64,000 nt of DNA from Paenibacillus lignilyticus (GCF_017942085.1 NZ_JAGKSP010000020.1:1-64000), one strand, 5' to 3'. Counted from the stretch's first letter, positions 8,632 to 17,020 are shown. Numbers and translations are program-made. The notes: a model not told the origin generated them from the letters alone.

Positions 8632-9528
8632 CTAGAAGCAAACCCTATCCATATACAGCTTGATAAAAGCTTCCGAATCCACGTTTTTGGCAGCCTGAAT
8701 GACGGACTGCTCCGCATTGCCGCGCCAGTAGAGCGCGGTTTTGTTATAAGTCGCCCCGCGAGTAAACTCGCCCTGCGTCTCCACAACAATTTCATCCCGT
8801 TGGAATTCCAGAATTTCATTGTCGAATACCGCGCAGATCGCCAGAGGATCATGCATCATCGGATAATGATCCGTTACCTGCTGCCACCGTCCGACCAATT
8901 CTCGAATATAAGCGGCCGATCGTTTAGGCTTGGTGAACAACCGGTCGACCTCTTCTTTGGTCAGCACGCATTGAACCGTAACATCCAGTCCGACAGCCTT
9001 TATCGGTATGCCTGATTCAAACACGATTCTTGCGGCTTCCGGGTCGCATCTGATATTCCATTCACTGAGGTGGCTGTAGAAACAGCCTCCCATCATGACA
9101 ATCTCTTTCACCTTGTTTCTGAGCTCCGGCTCTTTGAGAATAGCTACAGCTATATTGGTCAAAGGACCGATCGGCACCAAGGTAATATCCCCATCCGATT
9201 TCATGACCGTATTGATAATGAAATCGATCGCATCCGTACCGTATCCCTCCGCATGTCCATCCTTTTCTTCAGAGAACTGGTTCGGGATTTCGTTTAAGTC
9301 AACCTGATTCAGGATCGGTTTGCCGATTCCGGCGTATACGGGAATATCCGAACGTCCGGCCATTTCGAGCATGTTAACCGCTAATTTGGCCCGGGCCGTC
9401 ACATTTTTAAACACCGTAGTAATGCCTATAACGTCCAGTTCAGGCGACTCCAGAGCAAAGGCGATCGCCAGTGCATCATCGATGTCATCACCAATATCCG
9501 TGTCTATGATGATCTTTGTTCTGTCCAT
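8632..9528 (-). CDS. Inosine-uridine preferring nucleoside hydrolase family protein
   Basis: A cytoplasmic N-ribohydrolase of about 298 residues. The calcium-binding N-terminal aspartate cluster is intact (IDTDIGDDIDDALA), as are the MMGG segment and a C-terminal HDPLAICAVFD motif carrying the catalytic/metal His-Asp. Family reaction: hydrolysis of the N-glycosidic bond of ribonucleosides to base and ribose. GGAGG overlaps the first ATG (9534), so the second ATG at 9526-9528, six nt after GGAGG, is the better start. It is the first gene of an importer operon, unusual for this importer class; it suggests that the imported solute is a nucleoside or a nucleoside-like glycoside, which is inference. 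Confidence 0.9.
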   Translation of the reverse strand: MDRTKIIIDTDIGDDIDDALAIAFALESPELDVIGITTVFKNVTARAKLAVNMLEMAGRSDIPVYAGIGKPILNQVDLNEIPNQFSEEKDGHAEGYGTDAIDFIINTVMKSDGDITLVPIGPLTNIAVAILKEPELRNKVKEIVMMGGCFYSHLSEWNIRCDPEAARIVFESGIPIKAVGLDVTVQCVLTKEEVDRLFTKPKRSAAYIRELVGRWQQVTDHYPMMHDPLAICAVFDNEILEFQRDEIVVETQGEFTRGATYNKTALYWRGNAEQSVIQAAKNVDSEAFIKLYMDRVCF

Positions 9529-9613
9529 ATTCATCCTCCTTGAAAGGGCTTACATTCGCTTGCAAGTAATATTGTAGTCCTAATTCAGAAACGGATATAT
9601 ATACAAAAATATG

Positions 9614-9619
9614 ATTATA
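9614..9619 (-). promoter_or_regulatory. candidate -10 box of the importer operon
   Basis: A perfect TATAAT on the minus strand 85 bp upstream of the nucleoside hydrolase start, in an A/T-rich stretch. No good -35 hexamer lies 16-18 bp upstream, as expected if an activator such as YesN supplies polymerase contact. The rest of 9535-9680 holds nothing recognisable. Confidence 0.35.
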
Positions 9620-9685
9620 AGTAAAAATATACGATGTTCTGAGTTTCCCCTCGTTCGATCCTAAAACGCTCAGACAACAAAAAAA

Positions 9686-9711
9686 CCTTGATAGACGATC
9701 GTCTATCAAGG
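9686..9711 (-). terminator. Intrinsic terminator of the six-hairpin glycosidase gene
   Basis: A 26-bp perfect palindrome (arms CCTTGATAGACGA and its complement) followed on the minus strand by a run of seven T. It begins 10 bp past the stop of the gene at 9721. Confidence 0.9.
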
Positions 9712-9720
9712 TCTCTGAGC

Positions 9721-11664
9721 TCAATCTCCCGCCGGGAGAACAAATTCCACTTTGTCTCCTGCCAAACATTCGTACGATAATTGTACCCCATTCACTTCAA
9801 CTTGAATGCGGAGTCCGTTGTGCACTCTGGTCACGTGAAGATCAAAGCTTCTTCCGAAAGCTTGAATGGAACGTAGAGTCATGTTGTTCCATTCCGCCGG
9901 CAGCTGCGGGGCGCATGTGAAGGAATTTAATCCGGTCGGCTTTATGCCAAATACCCCTTCCGTAAAGATACGACAATATAATGCGCTCTCTGCGGATAAA
10001 TGTCTCTGGTTTCCTTCAGGGAACGCTTCGACCGCATAAGGTACGTGGTCACCAAGAAGCCTTCTTCTGGAGTAGGCTTTCAGATATTGATGCGATTGCT
10101 CCGCTTCTCCCGCCATGAATGTCGCTTGAAATCCGTATAACGTCGAGCGATCCCAGAACGTCTTGTCTCCCGACTGCGTGGCAAGACCATCGATCGTCCA
10201 CAGATTCGGCGAATATAACGCTCTGACTGTGCCCTCTTTGCGATCCATGATCCCCATCGTCAGCGGCAAGCAAATCCAAGAGCGCAACGTAACATTTCCT
10301 TCGTAATAACGATAGGTTTCGTATCCATCGACGGTTGCGCCGAAATAACGTTCTATCGCTTCTCTTAATTGCTTTGCTTCCGTACTATATTTAACTTCCA
10401 TCGCTTCTTCACTCAGAGATCGAGCTAATTTAGAGGCTGCACATAAAGCCCCGTAATAGAGGGAAGAAGTAGAGAGATTAGCATGCCCTGTGGGAAATCT
10501 GCCCTCAAGCTCATCCGAGTCCGAGGCAACCACGCCTTCACTCGTAAGCATTCGTTTGCAGTATTCCAAACACCATTGAATCGCCGGCCATAATTCTTTG
10601 GCAATGACCAGATCCCCTTGGGCAAGCGTAAATAACGAAGCGCCGTATGCATACATGGCGGCATCTCCCCGGTCCCCGGCACCTTCCCAAATATCAACGC
10701 CTTCCGCAATGATAGAGGAAGGAATACGCGAGTAATCAGGACCCATGAAAGTGCGATATAACCGGTAGCAGTTCAAGGACGCCTCAATTCCTGCAGGGTC
10801 TCCCAAGTACGGAAAGAACGGACCCACGTACTCCGCTTGATCATTGGCCCAAATAGCTGCATAATAGGAACCTCCTCCGGGTCCATGCATTAAGCCGCCT
10901 TTTGTAGCGAATATGCTCTCCGACGCCCGTAACTTCGCAAAATCGAACATTCGGTTTAGAACTGGATCCGGCGTTTCAAGCTGCAATGCGGAACGAATCC
11001 GACTAACGAAACCTTCCCGCTTCTCCTCTTCCTCTTGCCCGCTATAGACTTGCACCGCTTCAAGCAGCTTTCTTCCGCTAATCGTCAAATAGAAGGAAAG
11101 TGCCTCATTCGGCAGCAATGTCGCTTGGGAAGGCGCATCGTGCACAGCTTCAAGCAAATAGATCCCATAGATTCCTCTCCTGGTTAGCGTATGGGCTAGA
11201 GGAGAGATTTCAACCGTCATGGGCTGCTGCGAATCGTTAACAAGCGTGTATTTCTCCATAGCTGCGCCGTATTCCGTGCTTGGGAAGAGCAAATGTTCGA
11301 TTCGAAGGTTGTTTGCTGTACGGCTCTTTATGGCAAGCATGCCATTAAACGTTACTTCGTATGGTTTCTCCGCCGGAACTCGCTCGCCATTGATGGCGAA
11401 AGCCGGCATGATCTCCGCGCCATATTCTTGAATCAAGCTGGCATGCGTATCATTCGGAATCGTCCTGAGCATAGGCCAGATCACGCCGCGCTTCAGTACC
11501 AGCTCTCCTTGCCGATCCACGCCATAATGAACGATCATGGATACTCTCTTTCCGCTCATTTCAATATGATCCTCATGCGGAAGGCTTGGATCCTTCTGGA
11601 TATCCCAACTAATACGATGCTGATTGTTTAGTGTCCAACGGTCGACTGTTTGGATCGCGTTCAT
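9721..11664 (-). CDS. Six-hairpin (alpha/alpha)6 glycoside hydrolase-like protein
   Basis: A 647-residue protein without signal peptide. An N-terminal beta-rich domain (residues 1-210) precedes a helical barrel beginning near residue 230 (LNRMFDFAKLRASESIF). Conserved-looking acidic sites lie in the barrel: AIWANDQAEYVGPFFPYLGD, EGVDIWEGAGDRGDAAMYAY and SDELEGRFPTGHANLSTSS. The C-terminal beta segment ends in an anti-parallel sandwich. This plan matches six-hairpin glycosidases such as GH78/GH95/GH63-like enzymes. Substrate and family number cannot be set from the sequence alone. It is monocistronic, with its own terminator, on the same strand as the importer operon, so it may process the imported glycoside. 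Confidence 0.75.
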   Translation of the reverse strand: MNAIQTVDRWTLNNQHRISWDIQKDPSLPHEDHIEMSGKRVSMIVHYGVDRQGELVLKRGVIWPMLRTIPNDTHASLIQEYGAEIMPAFAINGERVPAEKPYEVTFNGMLAIKSRTANNLRIEHLLFPSTEYGAAMEKYTLVNDSQQPMTVEISPLAHTLTRRGIYGIYLLEAVHDAPSQATLLPNEALSFYLTISGRKLLEAVQVYSGQEEEEKREGFVSRIRSALQLETPDPVLNRMFDFAKLRASESIFATKGGLMHGPGGGSYYAAIWANDQAEYVGPFFPYLGDPAGIEASLNCYRLYRTFMGPDYSRIPSSIIAEGVDIWEGAGDRGDAAMYAYGASLFTLAQGDLVIAKELWPAIQWCLEYCKRMLTSEGVVASDSDELEGRFPTGHANLSTSSLYYGALCAASKLARSLSEEAMEVKYSTEAKQLREAIERYFGATVDGYETYRYYEGNVTLRSWICLPLTMGIMDRKEGTVRALYSPNLWTIDGLATQSGDKTFWDRSTLYGFQATFMAGEAEQSHQYLKAYSRRRLLGDHVPYAVEAFPEGNQRHLSAESALYCRIFTEGVFGIKPTGLNSFTCAPQLPAEWNNMTLRSIQAFGRSFDLHVTRVHNGLRIQVEVNGVQLSYECLAGDKVEFVLPAGD

Positions 11665-11840
11665 ACCCCATCACCTCTCTACTATTCGTTCGCTTCCTGC
11701 TACCCCTCTCTTATACTAGGAGACTTTAACAAAATTGAGGATGTACATACCTTCGCCGCAATGTCTTTTTCATCACTCAATGACAACGTTTACATCAATA
11801 TATCAAATGCGGTTAGGCGTTACTACACTCGAACATAAAT

Positions 11841-11875
11841 AAGCCTCCATCCTCTTCATGAGAGAACGGAGGCTT
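11841..11875 (-). terminator. Hairpin terminator after the AhpD-like gene
   Basis: AAGCCTCC (11841-11848) pairs with GGAGGCTT (11868-11875); on the minus strand ATTTATG follows. A moderate terminator about 45 bp past the gene end. Confidence 0.6.
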
Positions 11876-11918
11876 CCGGCCAATCCCCGTATCACGAGGA
11901 TTAGCCTGCGCAGGCTTA

Positions 11919-12380
11919 TTATTTACGTACGGCCGGCTGATAGTCGCCAGGTACCATAGCCGTAGAGATCGCCATGCGATTCCAGCAATTGATGGCATTA
12001 ATCGCCATGATCAAATCGACGTATTCGGCTTCGTCGTAATATTCTCGGACTTGCTCGTATAACGCCTGCGAAACGCCGCCCTCCGAAATCTTCGTCACGG
12101 CTTCCGTTAATGCAAGCGCAGCCCGTTCCGCTTCCGTGTAGAACGGAGCTTCCCGCCATGCGTTAAGCAAATACAAGCGTTGTTCCGTCTCGCCCATTGC
12201 GCGCGCGTCTTTGGTATGCATGTCCAAGCAGTAAGCACATCCATTGAGCTGGGAAGCACGGAGTTTAATCAACTCGAGCAACTTCTCTTCGAGGCCGCTC
12301 TTCTTCACATACCCTTCCAATTTCAATAGCGTCTGCAGCGATTCCGGTTGTACCTTCATATAATTTAATCTCATTTCCAT
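11919..12380 (-). CDS. Carboxymuconolactone decarboxylase / AhpD-like protein
   Basis: A 153-residue helical protein. The redox motif CAYCLDMHTKDAR (near residues 44-56), two cysteines three apart followed by a histidine, is the AhpD core. Members act as alkylhydroperoxidases or gamma-carboxymuconolactone decarboxylases. AGGAGTG precedes the first ATG by 8 nt, which sets the start at 12380; this overlaps the end of the upstream transporter gene by 10 bp, so both are co-translated. The pairing with a drug/metabolite exporter and an azoreductase remnant suggests an electrophile or quinone response unit. Confidence 0.9.
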   Translation of the reverse strand: MEMRLNYMKVQPESLQTLLKLEGYVKKSGLEEKLLELIKLRASQLNGCAYCLDMHTKDARAMGETEQRLYLLNAWREAPFYTEAERAALALTEAVTKISEGGVSQALYEQVREYYDEAEYVDLIMAINAINCWNRMAISTAMVPGDYQPAVRK

Positions 12381-13321
12381 CGATAAACACTCCTTTGATA
12401 TTGTTTCTTAAGTGAAGAAGATTTTTTCACCAAGCTTCGTTTCATCAACTCCGGCAGCGCGATGCCGCATAACGTAATGATCACGCCCAGCCACTGCTGC
12501 CAGCCGACCATCTCATTCAGTACGATGTACGACATCATAACAGCCATCGGCAGCTCAGCTGCACTCAGGATGGAGGCTAGTCCGCCGCCTATGCGCGGCA
12601 CGCCAATCGCATAGAATAACGGCGGAATGACGACACCGAAGAGAGCCAGCAGCAGTCCCCAAGGCAACAGCCCTTCGTGCAATGATCCATCTATGATAAA
12701 ATGCGGCGGAAACACCAGCATGGCCAGAATAAACGAGCCGGACAGCATGATCGCGCTTCGCGCAATCGGGGCAACCTGTTTGGCTGTTCTCCCGCTAAAC
12801 CAAATGAAGAGCGTATAAGTAACGGCGGACGATAGGCCAAGCGCGACGCCTAGGAAGGAAATTCCCTTATGACTCCCGCCCAGAAAGCCGCTTGCCATTA
12901 TTATTCCGACGAATAGAGCGATAAGCGACAGTACTTTATCTTTGCCGGGACGTTTACGATCAACCACGGATTCTAATAATATGCCCATCCAGGTAAATTG
13001 AAATAGCAATACGATTGCAAAAGATGCCGGAATATATTGCAGTGCCGTATAGTAAAGCATTCCGGTTAAGCCTGTAGTCGTGCCTACGGTCATAAGCAAG
13101 AGCACCTGACGAAAGGTGATGCGAAAGGCTTGCGAATCGTAGGATCGTTTCGCGAATTTCTTGGACATGAGAACCAACAGCCATAACATAGTCACGCCGA
13201 ACAGATTCTGGCTGCCGACAACGTCGCCAACGCTAAAGCCGATTTCATAAGCTTTCTTGACGAAAGTAGCTAATAAACCGAAGCTGCACGCCCCTGCCAA
13301 AATAACAATCACGTATTTCAT
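12371..13321 (-). CDS. EamA/DMT family membrane transporter
   Basis: A 316-residue protein with ten predicted transmembrane helices in two EamA repeats (residues about 5-135 and 150-290). The second repeat holds the typical GGGLASILSAAELPMAVMMS stretch. Such proteins export metabolites or toxic compounds; the substrate is unknown. No clear ribosome site stands before the ATG at 13321, but the stop of the azoreductase fragment lies only 12 bp upstream, so translation is probably coupled to that fragment. It overlaps the downstream AhpD-like gene. Confidence 0.88.
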   Translation of the reverse strand: MKYVIVILAGACSFGLLATFVKKAYEIGFSVGDVVGSQNLFGVTMLWLLVLMSKKFAKRSYDSQAFRITFRQVLLLMTVGTTTGLTGMLYYTALQYIPASFAIVLLFQFTWMGILLESVVDRKRPGKDKVLSLIALFVGIIMASGFLGGSHKGISFLGVALGLSSAVTYTLFIWFSGRTAKQVAPIARSAIMLSGSFILAMLVFPPHFIIDGSLHEGLLPWGLLLALFGVVIPPLFYAIGVPRIGGGLASILSAAELPMAVMMSYIVLNEMVGWQQWLGVIITLCGIALPELMKRSLVKKSSSLKKQYQRSVYRWK

Positions 13322-13333
13322 GATAGACCGGCT

Positions 13334-13456
13334 TTAAAAGCTGCAAGCAAGTTCATGCGCCTGTCGAATGTCGTGAATAATCTCGTGTCCGACGGACAAG
13401 CTATGAGATGCGCTCCTATCAAGCGGGTGTGCGTTTACGTATAAGGCCACGGCCAT
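13334..13456 (-). pseudogene. N-terminal fragment of FMN-dependent NADH-azoreductase (AzoR-like)
   Basis: A 40-codon ORF, too short for most gene callers. It reads MAVALYVNAHPLDRSASHSL and onward, matching the AzoR start (M-x-K-V-L-Y-I-x-A-H-P with the FMN-phosphate Ser cluster), then ends at TAA within about 20% of the normal length (about 205 residues). A perfect ribosome site (GGGAGG, 8 nt) and a strong promoter upstream are still present. The remaining azoreductase sequence is gone: the next gene begins 12 bp later. I read it as a deletion remnant whose promoter now drives the exporter and AhpD-like genes. Confidence 0.7.
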
Positions 13457-13597
13457 AGATGATACCTCCCTTGAATTCGCGCATTTCGATTCCGTCCTTA
13501 TAGCAAGCCAAAACTAGCCTTCATCATCACTTCCTTCAATAACATTGATTATTCATTCAATTATCGATAATATATATCGTCGATTAACCTTGTCTTT

Positions 13598-13626
13598 AAT
13601 ATAAACATTCCCTTTGACTCTGTCAA
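13598..13626 (-). promoter_or_regulatory. Strong sigma-A promoter of the azoR fragment-EamA-AhpD unit
   Basis: Minus strand TTGACA (13621-13626), 17-bp spacer, TATATT (13598-13603). Just downstream lie a perfect 10-bp palindrome TTATCGATAA (13561-13570) and a related half (ATCGTCGATTAA, 13577-13588), plausibly the operator of a redox-responsive regulator. The start of transcription would be near 13591, 135 nt before the azoR-like ATG. Confidence 0.65.
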
Positions 13627-13661
13627 CCACAAATCTCATTTAGCCGGTTCAGAAATGGAAT

Positions 13662-13697
13662 AAGCGACAAGAACCATCATGGTTCTTGTCGCTTTTA
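13662..13697 (+). terminator. Orphan intrinsic terminator hairpin
   Basis: AAGCGACAAGAACCAT pairs perfectly with ATGGTTCTTGTCGCTT and is followed on the plus strand by a T-rich run (TTTTATTT counting stem bases). No plus-strand gene lies upstream, so it has no obvious client. It may shield the tetR promoter from antisense readthrough, or be left from a lost gene. Confidence 0.6.
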
Positions 13698-13748
13698 TTT
13701 GTGTCGCGTATATAACGGCTTTCATTATTGCCACATAACCGTCAAATG

Positions 13749-13823
13749 CTTCCCATTGTGCATCATTGCCCATTGTGCAATAATAATCCCATGTTCATTA
13801 TTGATTGCCCATTGGGCAATCAA
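13749..13823. promoter_or_regulatory. Cluster of three operator-like inverted repeats upstream of tetR-mmpL
   Basis: A perfect palindrome with 10-bp arms TTGATTGCCC / GGGCAATCAA around ATT (13801-13823). A second copy, ATTGCCCATTGTGCAAT (13765-13781), matches the core of the first in 16 of 17 positions. A third half-like copy, CCCATTGTGCAT, begins at 13752. They lie 52-125 bp before the tetR start, where a TetR repressor controlling itself and the exporter would bind. Binding is inferred. Confidence 0.7.
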
Positions 13824-13874
13824 ATTCCAAAGGATAGAAATTCGAAGTGAGGTGAAGGCCTGCGGCCGATACAC

Positions 13875-14489
13875 ATGAACAAGCAAAGCTTGCGTGACGT
13901 CAAAAGAGAGGCGACCGCAAATCTACTTGCCGAAGCCGCATTTGATCTCGCACTCGAGCACGGGATGGACGGCTTTGTTGTCGAGGATGTTGTACAGCGT
14001 GCGGGATATTCGAGGAGAACGTTCGCAAATCACTTTTCCTGTAAAGAAGAAGCTGTAGTCATGGGGGCATCCGCCTTCAATAACGTCGATGAAGTGAACG
14101 AGTTGCTCGAGAATCTGGTTGATACTTCTACCCCGCTTGAGGTTTTGGAGCATCTGGTCAGGATGGAGCTTACGGCAGGCTTATTCCAGAAGACACGTGA
14201 GCTCGTCAAGCTTTCCAAGACTTATCCGTCGTTAGAGCCTTATATCCTTAGCTCTCTCCACCGTCATCAAGGCGATGCTCAGGAATTGCTGCTGGATTTA
14301 TTCCAAGCCCAATATGCGATTGGCTACATCCAGCTTCTCGTAGGCGCCGTATACGGCGCTGCATTGCCAATGCTGTACGGGAACAGCAACATCCTGTTTC
14401 CCGGTCAGGCAAAGGATGAGTCATCCGAGTCGATCCTGTTAGATCAGTATCTGAACGAAATGTTCGGCTATTTAAAAAAAGGGTTCTAA
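13875..14489 (+). CDS. TetR family repressor of the MMPL exporter
   Basis: A 204-residue regulator. The helix-turn-helix is at about residues 33-56 (FVVEDVVQRAGYSRRTFANH), with a typical TetR start (ATANLLAEAAFDLALEHG). The C-terminal ligand domain is divergent. GAGGTGAAGG lies 8-16 nt before the ATG. It is followed 50 bp downstream by the MMPL exporter gene in the same direction and preceded by clustered palindromes, so it most likely represses its own operon and releases DNA on binding a lipophilic substrate. Confidence 0.9.
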   Translation: MNKQSLRDVKREATANLLAEAAFDLALEHGMDGFVVEDVVQRAGYSRRTFANHFSCKEEAVVMGASAFNNVDEVNELLENLVDTSTPLEVLEHLVRMELTAGLFQKTRELVKLSKTYPSLEPYILSSLHRHQGDAQELLLDLFQAQYAIGYIQLLVGAVYGAALPMLYGNSNILFPGQAKDESSESILLDQYLNEMFGYLKKGF

Positions 14490-14539
14490 AAGACTGTACC
14501 AACATCGCATTCCCTATATAAAAAGGAGAACCAAACTGA

Positions 14540-16909
14540 ATGTCTACTTTCCTGTACAAAATAGGTAAAACAGCTTACAACAAGCCTTGGCATTTCATAA
14601 TTGCTTGGATCGCCATTCTTGGTGTCGTTGGCGCCTTCATTGGCATTAACGGCATCCATACCAGCTCCGAGATGAAGATTAAAGGCACGGAAGCGCAACG
14701 GGTACTCGATCAGTTGGTCGAAGAATTGCCGCAAGCATCCGGCGGGCAAGCAAGTGTTGTCTTCACCGCCCCCAAGGGCGAACGTCTGGATACGCCGGAG
14801 AGAATACAGGCCGTTACCAAAGCAATTCAAGACGTATATGGAATTGAGTATGTCATTAATCCAATTGAAGCGGCCGCAGCAGCAGGCGCAACGGCTGCCG
14901 ATGCTAACCAAGCAGGGGCAGCGGCTGCGGGCAGCCAGCAGGCAAGCGATACGAACCAAACCGCTTCAGCCGCACAGCCTCAGTATGGCCCGCTGATCGT
15001 GGATGGAAATCCCGTACCCGGCGTGATGATTTCCGGAGACGGCAACGTAGCTTTGTTCCAGTTCCAGTTTACCGTTCAGCAAATGTCGCTGCCCCAAGAG
15101 GTTATCGATAAGGTCGTGAAGTCGGTTACTGCGGTTGAGCAAGTTAACTTAGGCATTAAAGCCTTGCCAAGCGACACGCTTGTAGGCAAACCGGCTATTG
15201 GTGCCACGGAAGGGATCGGGATTGTTGTTGCAGCGGTCGTTCTGTTCATTACGCTTGGCTCTGTTGTTGCAGCCGGGCTTCCGCTCGTAACGGCACTCCT
15301 TGGTGTCGGTATTAGTATTGGAGGCGCTTATTCCCTCTCCAAATTTATTCCGATGACGGATATCACGCCCGCACTTGCCATGATGGTTGGTTTGGCCGTT
15401 GGCATCGACTATTCCTTATTCATCGTGAATCGCCAGCGCCGCATGATCCTGGATCAAGGTTTAAGTGCACGCGAAGCTGCGAGCAGAGCGGTTGGCACCG
15501 CGGGCAGCGCCGTATTTTTCGCAGGATTGACCGTTATTATCGCGTTATGCGGCATGGTTGTCATGAATATTGATTTCCTAACTGCCATGGCGCTTGTGGC
15601 GGCAGCCAGCGTCTTCATCAATGTATTGGTAGCCTTGACATTGCTGCCGGCATTGCTTGGTCTCGTCGGCGAACGCATCTGCTCGGACAAAGCTCGGAAG
15701 AACAATAAGGAACAGGTGAAAGCAGCCCGTCAAGGAATGGCGCATCGCTGGGCGAACGGGGTTGTGAACCGCCGCTGGCTCCTCATCATCGGTGTCATCG
15801 TTATTCTCGGGGTTGCTGCCATTCCGGCTGCCAAAATGAAATTAGGCATGCCTTCCGGCGATACGGCGAACCTGGATACGGCAGCAAGACAAAGCTACGA
15901 CGCCATCTCTGCCGGCTTTGGCGAAGGCTATAATTCTCCGCTGCTGCTGGTTGCCGAACCTTCGAGCTCTTCCGATAAAATTACGCCTGAAGTGCTGGGC
16001 AAGCTTGTTCAAGCCATTCAGAAGCATGATGATGTCTCCATCGTAACTCCGATGGGGATCAACCAGACCGGAGACATCGGCATCATTAGCGTCATTCCTA
16101 AATCCGGACCGACAGACGAAGCAACAAGCAATCTGGTTCAAGACCTTCGCGCTAAAGACTCCGGCATCTCGCAAAGTAACAACGTGACCATTGGCGTGAC
16201 CGGCTTTACGGCCATTAACATCGATATGTCGGCCAAATTAGCTGAGGTGTTCCCGCTCTATATCGGCATCATTCTTATCCTATCGCTTATCATTTTACTT
16301 CTCGTATTCCGGTCGATTATCGTACCGGTTAAAGCAACAATCGGGTTCCTGCTGAGTATCGTGGCTACCTTCGGCATTACAACGGCTGTCTTCCAATGGG
16401 GCTGGCTGCATGCTTGGTTTGGCTTTGACACCGGCGGCCCGCTTCTCAGCTTTATGCCAATCATGGTATCCGGTATTCTGTATGGCCTGGCGATGGATTA
16501 TCAAGTTTTCCTCGTCAGCTCTATGCGTGAAGCCTATGTCCATGGCCATAAAGGAACTTCAAGTGTCGTTGAAGGCTACCAGCAGGCAAGCCGTGTCGTT
16601 GTGGCGGCAGCCATCATCATGGTGTCCGTCTTCGCCGGTTTCATTCTGACCGAAGACATCATGCTGAAGCAGATCGGTTTCGCCCTCACCATCGGCATTC
16701 TGATCGACGCCTTCTTCGTTCGTATGGCGCTTGTTCCGGCGATTATGGCCGTCTTCGGCGATAAAGCATGGTCATTCCCGAAATGGCTTGACCGTATTGT
16801 TCCGAACCTGGATGTCGAAGGCGACAAACTGATCGCGGAGCTCAAAGCTGCGGCGAATTTTAAAGATACAAAGGATTTGAAGAAAGCTGCACCAAGCCGT
16901 GCGCATTAA
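14540..16909 (+). CDS. MMPL family RND-type exporter
   Basis: A 789-residue membrane protein with twelve predicted transmembrane helices in two halves. TM1 (residues 18-36) is followed by an extracellular loop, then five helices from about residue 225. The motif VGLAVGIDYSLFIVNRQR near residue 285 and its second-half counterpart GLAMDYQVFLVSSMREA carry the proton-relay aspartates of MMPL/YdfJ proteins. Residues about 110-150 are an Ala/Gln/Asn-rich low-complexity insert in the first extracellular loop. The ribosome site is AAAGGAG. It probably exports lipids or hydrophobic drugs under control of the preceding TetR. Confidence 0.93.
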   Translation: MSTFLYKIGKTAYNKPWHFIIAWIAILGVVGAFIGINGIHTSSEMKIKGTEAQRVLDQLVEELPQASGGQASVVFTAPKGERLDTPERIQAVTKAIQDVYGIEYVINPIEAAAAAGATAADANQAGAAAAGSQQASDTNQTASAAQPQYGPLIVDGNPVPGVMISGDGNVALFQFQFTVQQMSLPQEVIDKVVKSVTAVEQVNLGIKALPSDTLVGKPAIGATEGIGIVVAAVVLFITLGSVVAAGLPLVTALLGVGISIGGAYSLSKFIPMTDITPALAMMVGLAVGIDYSLFIVNRQRRMILDQGLSAREAASRAVGTAGSAVFFAGLTVIIALCGMVVMNIDFLTAMALVAAASVFINVLVALTLLPALLGLVGERICSDKARKNNKEQVKAARQGMAHRWANGVVNRRWLLIIGVIVILGVAAIPAAKMKLGMPSGDTANLDTAARQSYDAISAGFGEGYNSPLLLVAEPSSSSDKITPEVLGKLVQAIQKHDDVSIVTPMGINQTGDIGIISVIPKSGPTDEATSNLVQDLRAKDSGISQSNNVTIGVTGFTAINIDMSAKLAEVFPLYIGIILILSLIILLLVFRSIIVPVKATIGFLLSIVATFGITTAVFQWGWLHAWFGFDTGGPLLSFMPIMVSGILYGLAMDYQVFLVSSMREAYVHGHKGTSSVVEGYQQASRVVVAAAIIMVSVFAGFILTEDIMLKQIGFALTIGILIDAFFVRMALVPAIMAVFGDKAWSFPKWLDRIVPNLDVEGDKLIAELKAAANFKDTKDLKKAAPSRAH

Positions 16910-16920
16910 GTTGGACCGTT

Positions 16921-16968
16921 AGACATAGAAAAGGACCGCTGCTTCTGCAGTGGTCCTTTTCTATGTCT
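16921..16968. terminator. Terminator hairpin with 17-bp perfect arms
   Basis: AGACATAGAAAAGGACC pairs with its exact complement ending at 16968, with an inner CTGC/GCAG stem. It closes the mmpL transcript 12 bp after its stop and can work on both strands. Confidence 0.8.
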
Positions 16969-16980
16969 ATGCTTCAAAAC

Positions 16981-16999
16981 TTTAACGGTTGTGACAGAC
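16981..16999 (+). repeat. Solo copy of the TAACGGTTG repeat
   Basis: TAACGGTTGTGACAGAC (16983-16999) is identical over 17 nt to the arm beginning at 1394, and the next bases again lead into T-rich sequence. It lies between two related hairpins. Confidence 0.75.
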
Positions 17000-17020
17000 G
17001 TTTTTCGCAGTAAATCAGAA

